Below are positions 8,189-14,428 of a stretch of DNA of 23,514 bases, in pieces. Each line of letters starts with the position of its first letter. Positions within the stretch are counted from its first letter, which is position 1. Source of the DNA: Promethearchaeota archaeon (lineage in GTDB: Archaea; Asgardarchaeota; Lokiarchaeia; Sigynarchaeales; SOKP01); NCBI GenBank assembly GCA_030605085.1, contig JAUWBH010000091.1:1-23514 (forward strand). Reading direction: 5' to 3'. The translations under genes and the position numbers were made by a program. The notes under the pieces were generated by a model that was given only the letters and a program-made list of their open reading frames with translations, was not told the DNA's origin and made no database searches.

Positions 8189-8422
8189 ATGTCTCAATCC
8201 TCTTGGAAAGAACAAATTAAAAAAAAATGGGGCCCTCATGTTCATTGTAATATCTGCGGAAAAGCAATACCCCCTGATAAAAAATTTTGTGCTCAATCAT
8301 GTAGGGATAAATATCTAGGGTACGAAATGAAACAAAAAAAGAAAGGGAGAATACAAATGATTTTCCTTCTCGGGATGCTCGTTATGATGTTTGTATTTAT
8401 GTTTGTACTATTTAGATTTTAA
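8189..8422 (+). CDS. Small zinc-ribbon membrane protein (DUF2116-like)
   Basis: A 77-residue protein with four cysteines in HCNICGKAIPPDKKFCAQSC (residues about 19-38), a compact zinc finger, followed by a lysine-rich stretch and one hydrophobic helix at the end (MIFLLGMLVMMFVFMFVLF). The finger should lie in the cytoplasm with the C-terminal helix as anchor. Such short archaeal proteins (COG4068 type) are common next to tRNA or housekeeping genes and have no known role. The tRNA-Leu gene begins 28 bases after its stop, so the two may share a transcript. Confidence 0.8.
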   Translation: MSQSSWKEQIKKKWGPHVHCNICGKAIPPDKKFCAQSCRDKYLGYEMKQKKKGRIQMIFLLGMLVMMFVFMFVLFRF

Positions 8423-8485
8423 ACCTAGTAAACTTTAAATATTCTATAAAGCAGGGATAACCAAGCTTGGTCAACGGTGCCGGAC

Positions 8486-8519
8486 TCTTTTGAGAAAATA
8501 GAATTCTCATAAGCTGGAC
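8486..8519 (+). other. tRNA intron 1, position 32/33 (non-canonical)
   Basis: 34 bases. The BHB is complete: central helix CCGG (8480-8483) with CTGG (8514-8517; one G-U pair); bulges ACT at 8484-8486 and ACT at 8518-8520. Cutting after the second base of each bulge gives exactly 8486-8519. The intron helix CTT-T-TGAGAA (8487-8496) pairs with TTCTCA-T-AAG (8504-8513) with one T-T mismatch and a 7-base loop. GGACTC repeats at both ends, so exact boundaries rest on the BHB model. Confidence 0.8.
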
Positions 8520-8524
8520 TCAAG

Positions 8525-8571
8525 ATCTGTTTACTATTATTTCCGTTGATTTATGCAATCCCTGATGAGAT
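8525..8571 (+). other. tRNA intron 2, canonical position 37/38
   Basis: 47 bases. Central helix CTCA (8519-8522, partly anticodon) with TGAG (8566-8569); bulges AGA (8523-8525) and ATA (8570-8572); cuts after the second base of each place the intron exactly between positions 37 and 38. The outer helix is the anticodon stem. The inner intron helix is short (TC/GA, then a mismatch). Confidence 0.85.
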
Positions 8572-8740
8572 ATCCGGTCTCATAGGAGTACGTGGGTTCG
8601 AATTTTACTCCCTGCACTTAAAAAAATGTACATAATTAAGAAATATAGTATTACCTTAGTCCTATTTTAACTTTATTAGGAGAAAGAAAATAAAAAACTA
8701 ATGAGAGATAGATACGATAACGATAAATTATTTTACGATC

Positions 8741-9109
8741 CTAATCTTTATTTTTTTCGACTATCTCAGTCAATATCTCATTTAAAAAATTCACTAATGG
8801 CTTTACAATTTGTTCTTCTTTTTTTTTTATTTTTAAAAAGAGTAATAGTAAAACAGGTGCTTTTAGAATGTGAGAGACTTTTTCAGCAATCAATTTACTG
8901 AGTAATTTTTTATTTACACCAAACAAGTTGTAAGACGCAGTTGTTGATTTTAACCCCTCGATTAAAGGTGGGCTGCCTAAAGTCACAGTTCCGATACCCA
9001 TATCTTTCTGATCAGAAATAAGCAAAAGGTAACTTTTATGTAGTTTAAAAATTGTTAGATAAATCTGTATATCGTCAATATTCACGTCTCTCTCTATTAT
9101 TAACTTCAT
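8741..9109 (-). CDS. PAC4-like (proteasome assembly chaperone-like) small protein
   Basis: A 122-residue protein. The order of elements matches the PAC3/PAC4 fold: a beta strand (SYLLLISDQ), a second after MGIGTVTLGSPP, the stretch STTASYNLFGVN that resembles PAC4's S/T-x-LLG segment, an amphipathic helix KLLSKLIAEKVSHIL, a strand APVLLLLFLKI and a long C-terminal helix. Eukaryotic PAC4 works with PAC3 in building the proteasome alpha ring. The match is at the level of pattern, not strong identity, so the call is moderate. It lies 47 bases downstream of ADTH synthase on the same strand. A PAC2-like protein is encoded at 14429-15277, which makes the assignment somewhat more attractive. A plus-strand frame over its end (8701-8901) is a shadow. 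Confidence 0.5.
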   Translation of the reverse strand: MKLIIERDVNIDDIQIYLTIFKLHKSYLLLISDQKDMGIGTVTLGSPPLIEGLKSTTASYNLFGVNKKLLSKLIAEKVSHILKAPVLLLLFLKIKKKEEQIVKPLVNFLNEILTEIVEKNKD

Positions 9110-9156
9110 TTTATTTATGATTTTTAGAATTTATAATAAATAGTTGAATGAATTGC

Positions 9157-9960
9157 TTAAAGCTTTGCTTCTTTCATAGCTTCGTTAACATCGTAATCCT
9201 CATGAACAATTAAATAAAGTGCCCTTACAACTTTTGTTGGTTCTTCGGCTTGGAACACATTTCTTCCATATGCTACTCCCGTCCCTCCTACTTCTATTGA
9301 TTGTTTGGTTATATCTAAAATTCCTTTAATCCCTGCCTTTTCCCCTCCTGCGATTATTACAGGGGCCATACATCCTTCTACTACCTCTTTAAAAGAATCA
9401 GGATCCCCCGTCCAGTTTGTTTTTACAATATTCGCACCCAATTCGGCGGCAACTCGCGCAGCTATCTTAACAACCTCCACATTATGCTCATCTTCTATAT
9501 TCTTTCCTCTGGGGTACATCATTGCTAATAGTGGCATACCATACTCTCTACATTCTCTCGAAACCATTCCTAAAGTTTCAAGCATTTCTGGATCTGATTT
9601 TGTTCCAATATTTATATGAATCGATACACCATCAGCACCTAATTTAACCGCTTCTAAAACTGTATTTACTAAAACTTTATAATTTGATTCCGGGCTTAAC
9701 GAAGTTGATCCTGATAAATGTAAGATTAATCCAATATCAGGACCGTAACCCCTATGGGCATACAATGGAATTCCAATATGACCTAATACGGCATTTGCTC
9801 CTCCTAAGGCAATTTGATTTACTATGTCTCCTAAATCTTTTTCAATTCCTTTAATAGGACCAACATTAAGGCCATGATCCATTGGTATAACGATTGTTCG
9901 ATTATTCTCTCTATTCATTATTCTTTCCAATCTGATTTTTTTACCTATAAAGCCAGAAAT
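9157..9960 (-). CDS. aroA': 2-amino-3,7-dideoxy-D-threo-hept-6-ulosonate synthase (ADTH synthase)
   Basis: First enzyme of the archaeal route to 3-dehydroquinate that bypasses DAHP; it joins a 6-deoxy-5-ketofructose phosphate-derived unit to aspartate semialdehyde. The class I aldolase barrel shows IVIPMDHGLNVGPIKGI, LILHLSGSTSLSP, GADGVSIHINIG, LLAMMYPRGKNI, the likely Schiff-base Lys in NIVKTNWTGD, and VIIAGGEKAG with TGVAYGRNVFQ. These match the MJ0400-type synthase rather than fructose-bisphosphate aldolase. The first ATG/GTG/TTG in frame is TTG 9930, but upstream codons read GKKIRLERI, matching the conserved family N-terminus, and remain open to a stop at 9984-9982. I therefore extend to ATT 9960, preceded by GGTGA; this start is an inference. 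The PAC4-like gene follows. Confidence 0.9.
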   Translation of the reverse strand: MSGFIGKKIRLERIMNRENNRTIVIPMDHGLNVGPIKGIEKDLGDIVNQIALGGANAVLGHIGIPLYAHRGYGPDIGLILHLSGSTSLSPESNYKVLVNTVLEAVKLGADGVSIHINIGTKSDPEMLETLGMVSRECREYGMPLLAMMYPRGKNIEDEHNVEVVKIAARVAAELGANIVKTNWTGDPDSFKEVVEGCMAPVIIAGGEKAGIKGILDITKQSIEVGGTGVAYGRNVFQAEEPTKVVRALYLIVHEDYDVNEAMKEAKL

Positions 9961-10024
9961 TAAAAATTCACCTTTTATTCCTTAAATTGACTTCTATTTG
10001 ACAACACTTAATAAATTAAGTGTA

Positions 10025-10032
10025 TTTAAATA
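10025..10032 (+). promoter_or_regulatory. Candidate TATA box for the zinc-ribbon gene at 10063
   Basis: TTTAAATA lies about 34 bases upstream of the GTG start, leaving room for a start site just before the gene and little or no leader. Proposed from position and sequence only. Confidence 0.35.
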
Positions 10033-10062
10033 TTATTAAAAATAAAGTTATGGATTTTAACA

Positions 10063-10290
10063 GTGTCAAATATTGCATCAAAAAAAGAACAAAAGACTTC
10101 CGATCTTAATTTCCTTACATGCTACAATTGCGGAACAAAAATTATGGATGGGGCAATTAAGCTTTGTCCTAACTGTCATATAATTCTAGATCCTAATAAT
10201 TATATAAAATGGAAGTTATCTTGGTGTGGATTTCTCTGTACTTTATGTCTAATACCTATTTTTATTGTAATTTTAGTAATTGTATTTTAA
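10063..10290 (+). CDS. Small zinc-ribbon membrane protein
   Basis: A 75-residue protein starting with GTG 10063. An ATG at 10050 is in another frame and stops early. Two CxxC pairs (CYNCGTKI and CPNCHI, residues about 20-41) form a zinc ribbon of the 'double CxxC' kind. A short linker leads to a C-terminal hydrophobic helix (SWCGFLCTLCLIPIFIVILVIVF). It is similar in plan, though not closely in sequence, to the zinc-ribbon membrane protein at 8189. The function is unknown. It is divergent from ADTH synthase and convergent with argC. Confidence 0.65.
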   Translation: MSNIASKKEQKTSDLNFLTCYNCGTKIMDGAIKLCPNCHIILDPNNYIKWKLSWCGFLCTLCLIPIFIVILVIVF

Positions 10291-10356
10291 AGTTAAGAAA
10301 ATTAAAATTTAATTAAATTTAAAATTTAGACACCCAAAATAAAGCTCTTTTTAGGA

Positions 10357-11433
10357 TTATAAAGGAAACAATCCTGGAAATTCAAGGCCCGTTGTTTCTG
10401 GAAAACTACACATAATGTTCATACATTGAATAGCGTTTCCAGCAGTTCCTTTTGTTAGGTTATCAAGTGCGCACAATACAACAATTCTGTTAATATTATC
10501 ATCTATCTGAAACCCTACATCAGCAAAATTTGTACCGATAATTACCTTCGGATCTGGTAATCTAAATATCCCGGCTTTTTGATTTATTAATCTTATAAAT
10601 GGTTCGTTTCTATAAGCTGTTCTATATGTTTTAAATAAAATTTTTTCATTCATTTCTATTGAATCATCGAAAAAAACATGAGATGTAGATAAAATTCCTC
10701 TCACTAAATTAACACCATGCGCAGAAAATCCAACTTTAACCTTTTTATCTGTGTTTCCATTTGATTTTAAAAGCAGAGATAGTTCTTGTTCTATTTCCGC
10801 AGTGTGACGATGTCCCGTCATTTTGTAGGGACGAATACTATTAGCTCTTATTGGATGATGGGTTGATTCGTTGAAACTAGCTCCAGAACCAGAAGAACCC
10901 GTTTTTGAATCAACAATAATGTTATTTACTTGAATTAGACGGTCTTTAATTAAAGGATATAATCCATAAATCGCACTTGCTGCGTGACAACCCGCTACGG
11001 CCACTAAGTTTGCCCTCTTAATTTCATCGCGATGAAGTTCTGGTAACCCATAAATTGCCTTTTCAAGTAAATCTGGATGAGAATGTACTTTTTTATAATA
11101 TTTTTGATAAATTTCTTTATCTTTTATCCTAAAATCTGCGCTCAAATCGATAACTTTTAAACCTGCATCTAATAACTCTGGAACCATATCTTGCGAAATT
11201 TTATGTGGGACCGCTAAAAATAAAATATCGCATTTATTTTTTGCTTTTTCTACTTCAAATACTTCAAATTTTATATTAGAAATTCTTCGAAAATTTGGAT
11301 AAATGGAATGAAAATATTTTGAAACTAACCTTCGAGAAGTTATATACGTTAAATTAACTTTAGGATGGAAACTTAATAGTCTAACAGTTTCTCCGCCCGC
11401 ATAACCACTTGCGGCAATAACTCCAACATCCAT
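10357..11433 (-). CDS. argC: N-acetyl-gamma-glutamyl-phosphate / LysW-aminoadipyl-phosphate reductase
   Basis: NADPH-dependent reductase acting on an acyl phosphate in arginine synthesis (ArgC) or, in the LysW-carrier route, lysine/arginine synthesis (LysY). Seen: MDVGVIAASGYAGGETVRLL (NADP loop), FLAVPHKISQD, VIDLSADFRI, YGLPELHRDEI, the active-site Cys in VAVAGCHAASAIYG, KTGSSGSG, and RPYKMTGHRHTAEIEQEL with the catalytic His. The TGHRHTAE form is the one common in the archaeal LysY group, so a LysW-linked substrate is possible. LysW, LysX and LysZ are not in the window to settle it. TTG 11442 would add three residues; ATG 11433 gives the standard N-terminus. His-Ala-Ala after the Cys differs from the usual Tyr-Ala-Thr-type sequence. 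Confidence 0.9.
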   Translation of the reverse strand: MDVGVIAASGYAGGETVRLLSFHPKVNLTYITSRRLVSKYFHSIYPNFRRISNIKFEVFEVEKAKNKCDILFLAVPHKISQDMVPELLDAGLKVIDLSADFRIKDKEIYQKYYKKVHSHPDLLEKAIYGLPELHRDEIKRANLVAVAGCHAASAIYGLYPLIKDRLIQVNNIIVDSKTGSSGSGASFNESTHHPIRANSIRPYKMTGHRHTAEIEQELSLLLKSNGNTDKKVKVGFSAHGVNLVRGILSTSHVFFDDSIEMNEKILFKTYRTAYRNEPFIRLINQKAGIFRLPDPKVIIGTNFADVGFQIDDNINRIVVLCALDNLTKGTAGNAIQCMNIMCSFPETTGLEFPGLFPL

Positions 11434-11442
11434 GATTTTCAA

Positions 11443-11652
11443 TAATTTTGAAAAAATTATAAACTTATCGTTAAATTTATAGGGTAATTAAATAAAAAAT
11501 ATTCAATAATGAATCTAATTGCTTTTGAATCCTAATATCATTTTAACAAAGATTATCTTACTTTAAAATAGGATGTGCTACTTATATAATGTATATTTTT
11601 TCAAGAATTATACAATTCAAACGAATGTTTTTTAATGAATAAGATTTGTGAG
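11443..11652. other. Intergenic region between argC and the roadblock gene
   Basis: 210 AT-rich bases between two leftward genes. It must carry the argC promoter (minus strand). No RNA structure or further frame stands out. Confidence 0.4.
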
Positions 11653-12255
11653 TCAAACACCGAAAATCTGTCTTAATTCACTGTAAATTCTTGATAACTC
11701 AGAAATTATCTGCGCATTGTTTTGCTGCAAATAATAACTAACATAACCCGAAAGACCATCAGCGTCCTTAATCCAATCGAGAAAGGATTGAATCTCACCC
11801 TTTAACTGTGGATCAACACTAGGCCCTGCCGAAGCGGCTGCAGGAATGGATTTACCCAATTGAGTATTTGGATCTATGTATGATGAATTAGAGCTCAAAG
11901 CACTTAAACATCTTGCAGCTTCCATATATGCGTGATTCATAGGACCATCTGGCTCAACATATGCAATTACTTTATGTTCTTCGTCCTTTGCCCCTATTAT
12001 ATGACCTTGTCCTTTAATTGATGTCGCAACTAATCGTTCAGAAGTGCATTGTAATAAAGAATATTTTACTCCCGAAATCATTACAAATTGGGCATTCATG
12101 GAGGACCAACTTGATAACATTTTATCAACATCAGCACTTACATCCCAATTATCTGTAGAATAGATAATTTGCCTTCCTTGTAATACAACAGCTGCGATAA
12201 TAGAAGGTATAGATTGCATTAAATTATATATAACAGTTGCGGGATCTAATGGCAT
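11653..12255 (-). CDS. Roadblock/LC7-domain protein
   Basis: A 200-residue protein. Residues 1 to about 110 read as a roadblock/LC7 (longin-related) domain: helix ATVIYNLMQSIPSIIAAVVLQ, strand QIIYSTDNW, then SERLVATSIKGQGHIIGAK and HKVIAYVEPDG, followed by a helix. The second half has a Ser/Ala-rich linker and a C-terminal helical segment (IQSFLDWIKDADGLSGYVSYY, then a helix to the end). Roadblock proteins pair with small Ras-like GTPases and are greatly expanded in Asgard archaea. No GTPase gene is in this window, so its partner must be encoded elsewhere. It starts at ATG 12255 and seems to be a single-gene transcript. Confidence 0.75.
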   Translation of the reverse strand: MPLDPATVIYNLMQSIPSIIAAVVLQGRQIIYSTDNWDVSADVDKMLSSWSSMNAQFVMISGVKYSLLQCTSERLVATSIKGQGHIIGAKDEEHKVIAYVEPDGPMNHAYMEAARCLSALSSNSSYIDPNTQLGKSIPAAASAGPSVDPQLKGEIQSFLDWIKDADGLSGYVSYYLQQNNAQIISELSRIYSELRQIFGV

Positions 12256-12393
12256 TTTATTATTTCCTTATTTTGTAATATTATATATCAATAATAGTAA
12301 AAATGCAAGATAATAAAGTTTCGTATAAATAAAATATATACTTAAATGATTTAATTTCTTCAATTTTAATTTTAAAAATAATTTTGAAGAAAT

Positions 12394-12840
12394 CTATCTA
12401 TTTCTATTTTTTATATTAATGGTCCCAAATTTTTGCTTATCTCCGATTGTTCGAATATTTTCCCGACTAGCGTCCTCAAATAAAACTTTACCGTCAAAAT
12501 AATTCTTATGTAGATGATCTCCTTTTTTTAATTGTTTCAAATGATTTTTTAAATCACTTTCTTTTTTAAACAATTTTCCGCAAATAGGGCAACTTGGAGA
12601 CGCCTTTACTAATAATCCTTTTGGATTTTTTACAATTACATGGTACTTATTTCGTTTATTTTTCGTTGAAACACTCTTACAAATATGTCTTATTACCTTT
12701 CCATAAATAGGATATTCAAAAAAAACTTTACATCCGTGTGTACATTCCCAATAAAACACATTACCCCCACATTTCGGACACGATGTCTGAAAAGAACGAT
12801 AATGACAATGTTTACCGTGGGTATTGTAAAAAGGTCGCAT
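12394..12840 (-). CDS. Zinc-ribbon plus C2H2-type finger protein
   Basis: A 148-residue basic protein with two metal-binding modules. The first, about residues 20-53, has CPKCGGNVFYWECTHGCKVF and ends in IRHIC, a zinc ribbon in which CxxC pairs with later Cys residues. The second, about 84-111, reads CPICGKLFKKESDLKNHLKQ followed by KKGDHLH, the C-x2-C-x12-H spacing of a C2H2 finger with a later His as fourth ligand. The C-terminus is Lys/Arg/Asn-rich. Nucleic-acid binding is likely but not shown. It is divergent from tfb across a 293-base region, so it could be coregulated with it or have its own promoter there. I do not know a named family. Confidence 0.65.
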   Translation of the reverse strand: MRPFYNTHGKHCHYRSFQTSCPKCGGNVFYWECTHGCKVFFEYPIYGKVIRHICKSVSTKNKRNKYHVIVKNPKGLLVKASPSCPICGKLFKKESDLKNHLKQLKKGDHLHKNYFDGKVLFEDASRENIRTIGDKQKFGTINIKNRNR

Positions 12841-13082
12841 TACATGAAAGGAAAGAATGAGATTATTAAAATCTTTTGATTAAGAATAACAAGTTAAAAA
12901 TTAGATTAAAATCCGATATAATGTGGGGATTATAATTTGGACTTAAAATTTTTCAATTTTAAAGGGAATTTATATTTTATGTCCCGACAAAAATAATCTA
13001 TACATTTCTTCATTTTAAATTTAAAATATACCGATCAAAAAATATCGTAATTATTAACTGATAATTCTTTAAAACGCAAACA

Positions 13083-13091
13083 TTTAAATGT
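13083..13091 (+). promoter_or_regulatory. Candidate tfb promoter (TATA box)
   Basis: TTTAAATGT is preceded by CGCAAACA, a weak purine-rich BRE-like element, about 45 bases before the GTG start of tfb. Another AT-rich candidate (TTTTAAATTTAAAAT) lies at 13013-13027 and may serve the divergent gene. Positional inference. Confidence 0.35.
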
Positions 13092-13133
13092 ACGAAAATA
13101 ATTATAGGACTTAAGGAATAGAATTTTTAATGG

Positions 13134-14069
13134 GTGGATATAACATTGTCTCAAAAAGAATTAAATTTTTGTCCAGAGTGCAGCAACAATAATTTGATCT
13201 TAGATGAATCTCGAGGGGAGATCATTTGTAACACATGTGGTTTAGTGTTAAATCAAAGAATTATAGATTCTGGACCCGAATGGCGTGCGTTCTCTTCAGA
13301 AGAAGCAAATAGAAAAGTACGAGTGGGTGCACCAACAACTCTTACTCTACACGACAAGGGATTATCAACTATGATAGGATGGAAAAACAAAGACGCTTTT
13401 GGAAAATCTATTAGTCCAAAAATAATGGCTGAAATATATCGCCTAAGAAAATGGCATGTTAGAACAAGAACAAATAAATCTATTGATAGAAATTTAGCTT
13501 ATGCTATGAATGAATTAGATAGATTTTCTTCTCAATTAAATTTATCAAAAGATTTAAAAGAATCAGCAGCTCATATTTATAGGAAAATGGCAAATAAGAA
13601 TCTTATTCGAGGGAGGTCTATTGAGGCCATGTTAATTGCTTCTATATATGCTGCATGCAGACTAAATTGCGTTCCAAAAACTTTAGATGATTTTATAGAA
13701 TTTGCTTCTGTTGATAAAAAAAAGATCGCCAGATGTTATAGGTTAATTCTTAAGGAACTTAATATAAGTATGAAAGTGTCTTCACCCATAAATTTTATTC
13801 CCAGATTTTGTGCTGAGCTTAAACTCTCTGGAAGTACACAGAATCGAGCCGCAGAGATATTAAAATTAGCAAAAAAATATCGTATTACCGCTGGGAAAGC
13901 ACCGACAGGTCTTGCGGGAGCTGCGTTATATGTGGCTGCAATACAAGAAGGAGAACGGCGAACACAAAGAGAAATTTCTATAACAGCAGGTGTAACTGAA
14001 GCTACTATTCGTAATCGTTATAAAGAACTCATAAATCAATTAAGATTACAAAATCAGATTGCTTTATAA
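13134..14069 (+). CDS. tfb: Transcription initiation factor B (archaeal TFIIB)
   Basis: TFB bridges TBP-bound promoter DNA and RNA polymerase. The N-terminal zinc ribbon is FCPECSNNNLILDES to ICNTCGLVLNQRIIDSGPEW (residues 12-50). The B-reader/linker follows with RAFSSEEANRKVRVGAPTTL and GLSTMIGWKNKDAFG. Then come two cyclin repeats, the first around ELDRFSSQLNLSKDLKESA, with RGRSIEAMLIASIYAACRL, and the second around AEILKLAKKYRITAGKAPTG, with LAGAALYVAAIQEGERRTQREI and the DNA-contacting helix ITAGVTEATIRNRYKEL. Length 311 is normal. It starts with GTG; an ATG at 13130 is out of frame. The next gene on the strand is rpo12, so two parts of the basal transcription machinery sit together. Confidence 0.97.
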   Translation: MDITLSQKELNFCPECSNNNLILDESRGEIICNTCGLVLNQRIIDSGPEWRAFSSEEANRKVRVGAPTTLTLHDKGLSTMIGWKNKDAFGKSISPKIMAEIYRLRKWHVRTRTNKSIDRNLAYAMNELDRFSSQLNLSKDLKESAAHIYRKMANKNLIRGRSIEAMLIASIYAACRLNCVPKTLDDFIEFASVDKKKIARCYRLILKELNISMKVSSPINFIPRFCAELKLSGSTQNRAAEILKLAKKYRITAGKAPTGLAGAALYVAAIQEGERRTQREISITAGVTEATIRNRYKELINQLRLQNQIAL

Positions 14070-14070
14070 A

Positions 14071-14078
14071 TTTTTTTT
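14071..14078 (+). terminator. Poly-T terminator candidate after tfb
   Basis: Eight T residues begin two bases after the tfb stop codon. Archaeal RNA polymerases stop at such T-tracts without a hairpin. Its presence suggests rpo12 has its own promoter. Confidence 0.4.
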
Positions 14079-14176
14079 ATATCAAATTTATATTTAAAAC
14101 TAAAAACAAAAAATTTAATTAATTCTCTAGATTAATTAGATTAACTAATCTGATTAAATAAACATGTTTGTGTGAT

Positions 14177-14365
14177 GTGATCAAAATTAATTATGTATGT
14201 GCTAGAAAATCTTGCGGAAAAGATGTGAGCAAAAAGGAGTTAAATGCCCTACCTGGGATAAAATATGCACGGTTTATGTGAACATATCTATAATGTAGCC
14301 ACTGTGGTTTCCGTATTTTGTACAAAAAGCGCCCTGATGTAATTAAAAGAATCAAAGTTCGCTAA
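14177..14365 (+). CDS. rpo12: RNA polymerase subunit Rpo12 (RpoP), interrupted by a 30-base intron-like insertion
   Basis: Rpo12 is a small essential zinc-ribbon subunit of archaeal RNA polymerase. From GTG 14177 the frame reads INYVCARKSCGKDVSKKELN and ALPGIK, then after an interruption CSHCGFRILYKKRPDVIKRI and KVR up to TAA 14363-14365. This covers the whole family pattern, ending in the hallmark ILYK-RP-IK-R. Between GIK and CSH lie 30 extra bases that include TGA (14276-14278) and TAA (14291-14293) in frame. Excising 14262-14291 gives a 52-residue protein, close to the usual 45-50. The first zinc pair is C-x4-C rather than the common C-x2-C. Ordinary ORF callers will miss this gene. If the insertion is not removed from the RNA, this copy is a pseudogene and another must exist. 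Confidence 0.85.
14262..14291 (+). other. Proposed BHB-type mRNA intron inside rpo12
   Basis: The central helix GGAT (14256-14259) pairs with ATCT (14286-14289; one G-U pair). The 3-base bulges are AAA (14260-14262) and ATA (14290-14292). Cutting after the second base of each gives exactly 14262-14291 and rejoins GGG ATA A + AA TGT, restoring Gly-Ile-Lys-Cys. Of the four registers that keep the frame, only this one gives a full 4-bp helix. The intron closes with CAC/GTG (14268-14270, 14278-14280) around a 7-base loop, with imperfect pairs below. CTAC (14249-14252) with GTAG (14295-14298) can form an outer helix across a small internal loop. Seen by hand folding; splicing itself is inferred. 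Confidence 0.65.
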
Positions 14366-14428
14366 TTTTTAAAGAAACATAATAACTCGAGAATCCATAC
14401 CATATCTCAGAGTAACTTTAATTTTTAA

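Larger units (their letters stand above)
8451..8616 (+). tRNA. tRNA-Leu(CAA) with two introns
   Basis: The acceptor stem GCAGGGA (8451-8457) pairs with TCCCTGC (8609-8615), with A73 at 8616 and no encoded CCA. The D stem is ACC/GGT with loop AAGCTTGGTCAAC. The anticodon stem is CCGGA/TCCGG (8480-8484 with 8573-8577). A long variable arm has CTC/GAG (8579-8581, 8586-8588), marking a class II tRNA. The T stem GTGGG/TTTAC contains three G-U pairs around TTCGAAT. Removing 8486-8519 and 8525-8571 gives the loop CTCAAGA, anticodon CAA, and an 85-base mature tRNA. Discriminator A and the long arm fit leucine. A one-intron reading would give anticodon CTT (Lys), which does not fit a class II body. 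Confidence 0.93.

Noticed and set aside
8434..8441. TTTAAATA as the tRNA-Leu promoter
   Set aside because: It is only about 13 bases before the tRNA, too close for an archaeal TATA box; cotranscription with the gene at 8189 or another element is more likely.
8451..8616. A single intron giving anticodon CTT (tRNA-Lys)
   Set aside because: The long variable arm and leucine-type body conflict with Lys, and a second complete BHB gives the standard leucine loop CTCAAGA.
8701..8901. 66-codon plus-strand ORF after the tRNA
   Set aside because: Mostly antisense to the PAC4-like gene, with composition of a shadow frame.
13130..13132. ATG just before tfb as its start
   Set aside because: It is in a different frame; GTG 13134 opens the zinc ribbon frame.
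14264..14296. Reading TGA and TAA in rpo12 as recoded codons or translational bypass
   Set aside because: Two different stops in a 30-base piece that also adds ten non-family residues between Lys and the zinc Cys argue for removal, and the BHB fits without recoding.
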